From a bacterium (GTDB taxonomy: Bacteria; BMS3Abin14), in assembly GCA_020350725.1 (NCBI GenBank), contig CP070719.1:1-64000 (forward strand): a DNA stretch of 64,000 nt, in the 5' to 3' direction. Shown in pieces: positions 57,309 through 64,000 of the stretch. The notes beneath the pieces were generated by a model. That model made no database searches, had not been told where the DNA came from, and saw nothing but the letters and a program-made list of their open reading frames with translations. Position 1 is the first letter of the stretch; the number at the start of each line of letters is the position of its first letter. Both the position numbers and the translations under genes were made by a program.

Positions 57309-57679
57309 TGATCTTTCCCGAGGAGAAGACCGGCCTGGCCGGCAAGCTCGAGAAGCTCCCGTTCCAGGTCAGCGAAGCGGGCGCTCTGCGCCCCTTTTCT
57401 GGGTATGACGATGATATCGTACGCGGGGATAAACCGGTCTCTGTTGAGCCGCTGGATCTCGCGGATCCTCCTCTTAATCCTGTTTCTGCTGACCGCGTTG
57501 CCGTGCTTTCGGGATACGGTCTGTCCGAATCTGGTGGTGGTCAATCCGTTGGCAACGGATAAGAGGACGAGGTGTCGGCCCTGGACCCTGATCCCCCCTT
57601 GCTGTGCCCTGAGGAAATCCGAGCGAGAGCGGACGCGGCAGAGACGGGGAAAGGACCGTCGGGGGCTCTCTGTTTTCAG
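57305..57679 (-). CDS. rnpA: RNase P protein component RnpA
   Basis: The RnpA fold is clear: [18 protein letters not shown] at the N-terminal side and the RNR motif region [20 protein letters not shown]. No ATG, GTG or TTG precedes this core downstream of rpmH. The only start-like codon in place is CTG at 57679, which overlaps the rpmH stop as CTGA and gives 124 residues, normal for RnpA. The frame is, however, open without a stop back to an ATG at 57838, upstream of rpmH, which would give 177 residues with rpmH nested inside, as described for Thermus. Either coupling to rpmH or an extended protein is possible. Confidence 0.85.
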   Translation of the reverse strand: MKTESPRRSFPRLCRVRSRSDFLRAQQGGIRVQGRHLVLLSVANGLTTTRFGQTVSRKHGNAVSRNRIKRRIREIQRLNRDRFIPAYDIIVIPRKGAQSARFADLERELLELAGQAGLLLGKDQ

Positions 57680-57810
57680 ACTGTCAGACGTTTTCTTCCC
57701 TTTGCCCGCCTTCTCTTCAGGATCAGGCGGCCTGAGCGGGTCCGCATCCGGATTCTGAACCCATGTGTCCTCTTCCGGCTGATATTGCTGGGCTGGTAGG
57801 TCCTCTTCAA
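57676..57810 (-). CDS. rpmH: 50S ribosomal protein L34
   Basis: A 44-residue basic protein beginning [19 protein letters not shown] and ending [10 protein letters not shown], an unmistakable L34. The start is TTG, with a perfect AGGAGG 7 nt upstream. It overlaps the rnpA frame. The Arg at position 11 of most L34 proteins is Ser here (NISRKR), otherwise standard. Confidence 0.95.
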   Translation of the reverse strand: MKRTYQPSNISRKRTHGFRIRMRTRSGRLILKRRRAKGRKRLTV

Positions 57811-57922
57811 GATGAATCCTCCTGATACGACATAACATCCCGGGAACACGTTCCGCGGCGGAGCTCGCGTTTCTCCTCTACAGGGTAACTCAGAAGCATG
57901 CGAATAAAATGTAGAACGTGCC

Positions 57923-57951
57923 TATATAACAGAGAAACGGCCGTTATTCAA
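57923..57951 (-). promoter_or_regulatory. Promoter of rpmH-rnpA-yidDC
   Basis: TTGAAT (57951-57946) and TATATA (57928-57923) on the minus strand with 17-nt spacing, about 110 nt upstream of the rpmH start. Confidence 0.65.
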
Positions 57952-58364
57952 GACGATTCTGGACAGAGTGAGCGGTGCAGCGGGGGTGGAGGAGGGAAAT
58001 CTGCCGCCGGCGGGTCAATACGGTCCGGAAGCGGGCATAGCGCCCGTCCGATCCGTTTGTTTTATCTCCCTCCGACCACCATCTGTCCCTTTTCTCTTGA
58101 ACAATCATGGGCCAATCTGATATATCAGTTGCTTGCCCCCCGAGAGAAGGGAGCAGGGGGGGCACGGCCCTCATTTTCGATTAATACACAGTCGGCCGCA
58201 CTGTCCTGGGGGGGGCCCCGTTTCCGCAGAATCGAACATCCGATAAGTACCTGAGAAAACGCTTTTTTTCCTTGCTGTTCCACATATTAACAGCGGGTGT
58301 GAAGAGGAACCTTCAGGGGGGGTTTTTAACCTTCTATGTCCCTGTTTTAAATAGCTTTTTTGGG

Positions 58365-58384
58365 TTTTCCACAGGTGTGGATAA
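58365..58384. promoter_or_regulatory. Two inverted DnaA boxes upstream of dnaA
   Basis: TTTTCCACA (58365-58373) and TGTGGATAA (58376-58384, perfect consensus on the minus strand), 70-90 nt before the dnaA start. They probably autoregulate dnaA and form one half of a bipartite origin. Confidence 0.85.
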
Positions 58385-58453
58385 GGCTGTGTGTAACTGG
58401 CAGGGTTTCAAACGGGGTTTTACTCCTTACAAACACCCATAACTAAACGAAAA

Positions 58454-59824
58454 ATGCCCGCTTCAAAACTCTGGAAAGAGATTCTGACAAACCTCCAGGG
58501 AGAGGTCAACCCACAGATCTTCTCCACCTGGTTCGACCCTCTCGTCCCGGTTGACATCGAGGGCGGCAGGCTTGTCCTGGAGGCACCCCACGCCTTCATC
58601 CGCGACTGGATCGAGGAGAACTATGCCACCACCCTGAACCGCATCGTTCAGTCCCTGACGGGGAAGGATCTGTCGGTCCTGATATTGGTCAGCGAAGGCG
58701 GCGCTCCAGAGCCGCCTCCCGCCAGGAAGCGTCCCAAGAAACCCGCCCGGGAGGCCTCGCCCCCCAAACAGGAGGTCGGAGGGTTCGGAAACGGCGGTCT
58801 GAATCCCAAGTACACGTTCGACTCTTTCGTCGTCGGGTCTTCCAACCAGTTCGCCCACGCCGCCGCCATGGCGGTATCGGAACACCCGGCCAGATCGTAC
58901 AATCCCCTTTTCGTCTACGGCGGCGTGGGGCTCGGCAAGACACACCTGATGCATGCCATCGGCCACATGGCCCTTTCCCGAGATCCGAGCCTGCGCCTCT
59001 GCTACCTGTCCAGTGAACGCTTCATGAACGAGCTGATCAACTCCCTGCGTTTCGACCGCATGCCCCAGTTCCGGGAGATGTACCGGACCATGGACATCCT
59101 CCTGGTGGACGACATCCAGTTCATTGCCGGCAAAGAACGGACCCAGGAGGAATTCTTCCACACCTTCAATACCCTCTTCGATTCCCACAAGCAGATCGTC
59201 GTCTCCTCCGACAAGTACCCCCGCGAGATACCGGACCTCGAGGAGCGCCTGCGGTCCCGGTTCGAGTGGGGCCTCGTGGCCGACATTCAACCGCCTGACC
59301 TGGAGACAAAGATAGCCATCCTCAACAAGAAGGCGGCCCAGTCGGGCATCGCCCTCCCTCCGGACGTGTCGCTTTTCCTCGCGGAGAACACGGCTTCCAA
59401 CATCCGGGAGCTGGAGGGTTTCCTCCTCCGCATAGCGGCCTTCGCCTCCATCAAGAAAACGACCAAGATCAGCATGGATCTGGTCAACGATGCCCTGCGT
59501 AATTTCCTGGATCAGAAGAGGAAGATCATCACCGTTGAGGACATCAAAAGAAAGGTGGCCTCCAAGTACAACATCAAGGTGTCGGATATTAAATCCAAGA
59601 AGAAGAACAAGACCTTCATTCTCCCCCGCCACATTGCCATGTATCTGACCCGCCAACTCACGGATCTCTCCCTGCCCGAGATCGGCAGGAGCTTCGGCGG
59701 CCGCGACCACACAACCATCATCCACGCCATCAACAAGGTGGAGAAGATGTTGTCTGATTCCCCCGAATTCGCCGACAACGTCAACAGGCTCACCAAGGAG
59801 ATCGAAAACGGCAACCACCACTGA
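58454..59824 (+). CDS. dnaA: Chromosomal replication initiator DnaA
   Basis: A 456-residue AAA+ initiator: N-terminal domain I (LWKEILTNLQGEV.PQIFSTWF), a Pro/Lys linker (~80-110), ATPase with VYGGVGLGKTHLMHAIG and LLVDDIQFIAGKERTQEEFF, and the C-terminal DNA-binding domain ending with GRDHTTIIHAINKVEKM. DnaA boxes lie on both sides of the gene. Confidence 0.98.
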   Translation: MPASKLWKEILTNLQGEVNPQIFSTWFDPLVPVDIEGGRLVLEAPHAFIRDWIEENYATTLNRIVQSLTGKDLSVLILVSEGGAPEPPPARKRPKKPAREASPPKQEVGGFGNGGLNPKYTFDSFVVGSSNQFAHAAAMAVSEHPARSYNPLFVYGGVGLGKTHLMHAIGHMALSRDPSLRLCYLSSERFMNELINSLRFDRMPQFREMYRTMDILLVDDIQFIAGKERTQEEFFHTFNTLFDSHKQIVVSSDKYPREIPDLEERLRSRFEWGLVADIQPPDLETKIAILNKKAAQSGIALPPDVSLFLAENTASNIRELEGFLLRIAAFASIKKTTKISMDLVNDALRNFLDQKRKIITVEDIKRKVASKYNIKVSDIKSKKKNKTFILPRHIAMYLTRQLTDLSLPEIGRSFGGRDHTTIIHAINKVEKMLSDSPEFADNVNRLTKEIENGNHH

Positions 59825-60325
59825 TCCTAAGGGGCTCGCCCGGCGCGGTATCCTGAGTCTGTCCACGCCCGTCTGTTCGCAACCCTGTTTACATTCCTGT
59901 GGACCTTTCTGTGGACCTTTCTGTGGAATGCCGCACCTGTGGATGAACGTGGGCTCTTCAACAGATCCGTCCACAGCGACGCCGGAATCTGTTGTCCAAT
60001 AACTTCATGCAGTTAACCGCCCATACCCCCAATCCACAGTTCCTTCTTTACCTACTACTATCTTTTTTTATATAATAACTAGAAGTGCTAAGTGTTGCTT
60101 TACGGTGTGACTTTTTCCATATAAAATACGCAGAGATTCCGGACGTTCGGTAGGGAAAAGGGGGATCGTCCAGAGCTGAGAATCATCCTTCAGGGAGTCG
60201 ATTCTCCCCGTTACCGAACAGGTACTGATATTGGACTCCGGATGGACACCGGCCGGAAGCCGGCTCGACTGTAGATCCGGAATTTGGCGGCCCCCGGGGC
60301 TGCATTTACGAACAGGAGGTAAAAG
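59825..60325. other. oriC: Chromosomal replication origin (oriC), dnaA-dnaN intergenic
   Basis: 501 bases with at least six TGTGGA/TCCACA boxes: TGTGGA at 59898, 59910 and 59922 (12-bp steps) and TGTGGATGA at 59938-59946, CCGTCCACA at 59967-59975, CAATCCACA at 60030-60038. Directly after the last box come CCTACTACTATC (60051-60062), which fits DnaA-trio repeats, and an A/T-only stretch (60063-60078). This order (box, trios, AT-rich unwinding element) matches the basal unwinding system of well-studied origins such as Bacillus subtilis. Confidence 0.9.
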
Positions 60326-61444
60326 GTGCTTGCATTCTCCATCAACAGAGAAGCCTTTCTCCAGGGCCTGTCGCGTGTCCAGAATATAGTGGAGAAGAAG
60401 AACACCGTTCCCATTCTCAGCAACGTTCTCATCGACGGAAGCGGTGGAAATCTCAAACTGGTGGCCACCGATATGGAAGTGGGGATCAGCGGCTACCTGG
60501 ACGGTTCGATGAAAAGCGAAGGGGCGGTCACGGTCTCGGCCAGAAAGCTTTTCGAGATCATCAAGGAACTGCCGCCGGAAGCGGAGGTTTCCCTCCAGGT
60601 CAGGGAAGGCAACATATCGGAAATCACCTGCGGGACGTCTTCCTTCGAACTGAAGGGCCTTCCTGCGGAGGACTTTCCCAATCTGCCCTCCTACGAGGAG
60701 GAGAACTTCCTCACCCTCGATGCGGAGTCCTTCGGCGAGATGATCAGGAAGACGATCTACGCCGCCTCAACCGATGAGACCCGTTACAATCTCACCGGGA
60801 TCCTCCTGGAGATGGAAGACAGGGAAGGGACCAACATCGTGCGCATGGTAGCCACCGACGGCCACCGTCTGGCGATGGTGGAGAGAGAGGCAAAGGGCAG
60901 CATTCGGCCCGGGGAGAGTGTTGTCATTCCCCGCAAATCACTGAACGAGGTCCGGCGCCTGCTGGACGAGGGAAACGAAGGGGTCGAGATGGACTTTCAG
61001 AAACAACACGGTATCTTCCGAAAGGACTCCATCGTGTTGACGACAAGGTTGATCGACATGTCCTTTCCCAGCTACCAGCAGGTTATACCCGAGGAGAACG
61101 GCACTGCGGCCACGGTTGACAGGGAGGGAATGATCTCCGCCATCAGAAGGGTTTCTCTGTTGTCCTCGGAAAGGTCCAGGGCCGTGAAGTTCACCTTCTC
61201 GTCATCGGGCATCACCGTCTTCACCAACAACCCCGACCTCGGCGCCGCCACGGAATCGATACCCGTTACCTACGAGGGTGAGGACATGGAGGTGACCTTC
61301 AACGCACGCTACATGCTCGACACCCTGAACTCGATGACTGCCGACGACGTGATTTTAAGCCTCAAGGACGAACTCAGCCCCTGCAAGATTTTCCAGAAGG
61401 ACGATAAAAGCTACATCGCCGTGATTATGCCCATGCGCATCTGA
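60326..61444 (+). CDS. dnaN: DNA polymerase III sliding clamp (beta subunit)
   Basis: A 372-residue clamp of three similar domains (LAFSINREAFLQGLSRVQNIVEKKNTVPILSNVL pattern at the N-terminus; C-terminal SYIAVIMPMRI). GTG start with AGGAGG 6 nt upstream. recF follows after 3 nt. Confidence 0.97.
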   Translation: MLAFSINREAFLQGLSRVQNIVEKKNTVPILSNVLIDGSGGNLKLVATDMEVGISGYLDGSMKSEGAVTVSARKLFEIIKELPPEAEVSLQVREGNISEITCGTSSFELKGLPAEDFPNLPSYEEENFLTLDAESFGEMIRKTIYAASTDETRYNLTGILLEMEDREGTNIVRMVATDGHRLAMVEREAKGSIRPGESVVIPRKSLNEVRRLLDEGNEGVEMDFQKQHGIFRKDSIVLTTRLIDMSFPSYQQVIPEENGTAATVDREGMISAIRRVSLLSSERSRAVKFTFSSSGITVFTNNPDLGAATESIPVTYEGEDMEVTFNARYMLDTLNSMTADDVILSLKDELSPCKIFQKDDKSYIAVIMPMRI

Positions 61445-61447
61445 TCC

Positions 61448-64000
<2,553 letters not shown>

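Larger units (their letters stand above)
57811..58453. other. Region upstream of dnaA (first part of the origin)
   Basis: About 640 bases between rpmH and dnaA without a protein gene. It contains the rpmH promoter (57923-57951) and a pair of inverted DnaA boxes at 58365-58384 close to dnaA. Confidence 0.7.

Noticed and set aside
57836-57838. ATG at 57838 as the certain start of rnpA
   Set aside because: It has no ribosome site and would add about 53 residues without resemblance to RnpA; kept only as an alternative.

Overview
This is a GC-rich bacterial chromosome segment spanning the replication origin. It carries dnaA-dnaN-recF-gyrB, a DnaA-box region on both sides of dnaA, and the usual origin-proximal block rpmH-rnpA-yidD-yidC-mnmE-mnmG-rsmG-parA-parB with two perfect parS sites. 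The gene families and their order suggest a deltaproteobacterium in the broad sense (Desulfobacterota/Desulfuromonadota-like): rpmE-DUF1385-prfA-prmC-murA-hisGDC..., rpsU-yqeY-mutS2-dnaG-rpoD, a PxxKW cysteine-rich protein, b and b' ATP synthase subunits, and an AhbD-type radical SAM enzyme. The exact lineage cannot be fixed from this window alone.

Layout, left to right. 1-1.5 kb: the 5' part of a NuoL/DabB-type antiporter gene, a tandem repeat and a decayed MFS transporter fragment. 1.5-5.2 kb: PxxKW protein, queH, a Cys-rich protein, a CNNM/CorC transporter and a LOG-family protein. 5.2-10.8 kb: a heme locus (ahbD-like, hemE, hemH, a marR regulator with a clear promoter and two operators, and a HemY-type oxidase). 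10.8-15.3 kb: REC-PilZ protein, nth, RNase P RNA, RNase HI-like protein, zinc-ribbon coiled-coil protein and a Nif3-like protein. 15.4-22.6 kb: a CAU tRNA and the macromolecular synthesis operon rpsU-yqeY-mutS2-dnaG-rpoD. 22.6-35.8 kb: a long minus-strand run, rho and rpmE-DUF1385-prfA-prmC-murA-hisGDCBHAF-hisIE-hinT. 36-40 kb: GAF/degenerate GGDEF protein, coaE, bioY, a purine nucleoside phosphorylase, a small membrane protein and tRNA-Pro. 40-48.4 kb: a complete contiguous F1Fo ATP synthase operon with an added gene. 48.4-57.8 kb: bactofilin, parB, parA and the origin-proximal RNA-modification and membrane-insertion genes. 57.8-64 kb: oriC, dnaA, dnaN, recF and the start of gyrB.

The most unusual item is in the ATP synthase operon. 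Between atpB and a normal atpE lies a gene for three fused c-type hairpins (247 aa). None of the three keeps the ion-binding carboxylate in its second helix (Ser66, Gln146 and Gln230 stand there). The neighbouring single-hairpin c subunit has the opposite feature, two carboxylates (Glu33 and Glu66) plus the Ser-Thr-x-x-Tyr pattern of Na+-binding rotors. Together they suggest a mixed c-ring with 'silent' hairpins. Other points of interest are RNase P RNA with the same palindromic repeat family in both helix P3 and helix P12, an rpmH gene nested in an open frame continuous with rnpA where rnpA lacks an ordinary start codon, a three-site DnaA-box cluster about 56 kb from oriC, and a heme locus that mixes an alternative-route enzyme with protoporphyrin-route enzymes.
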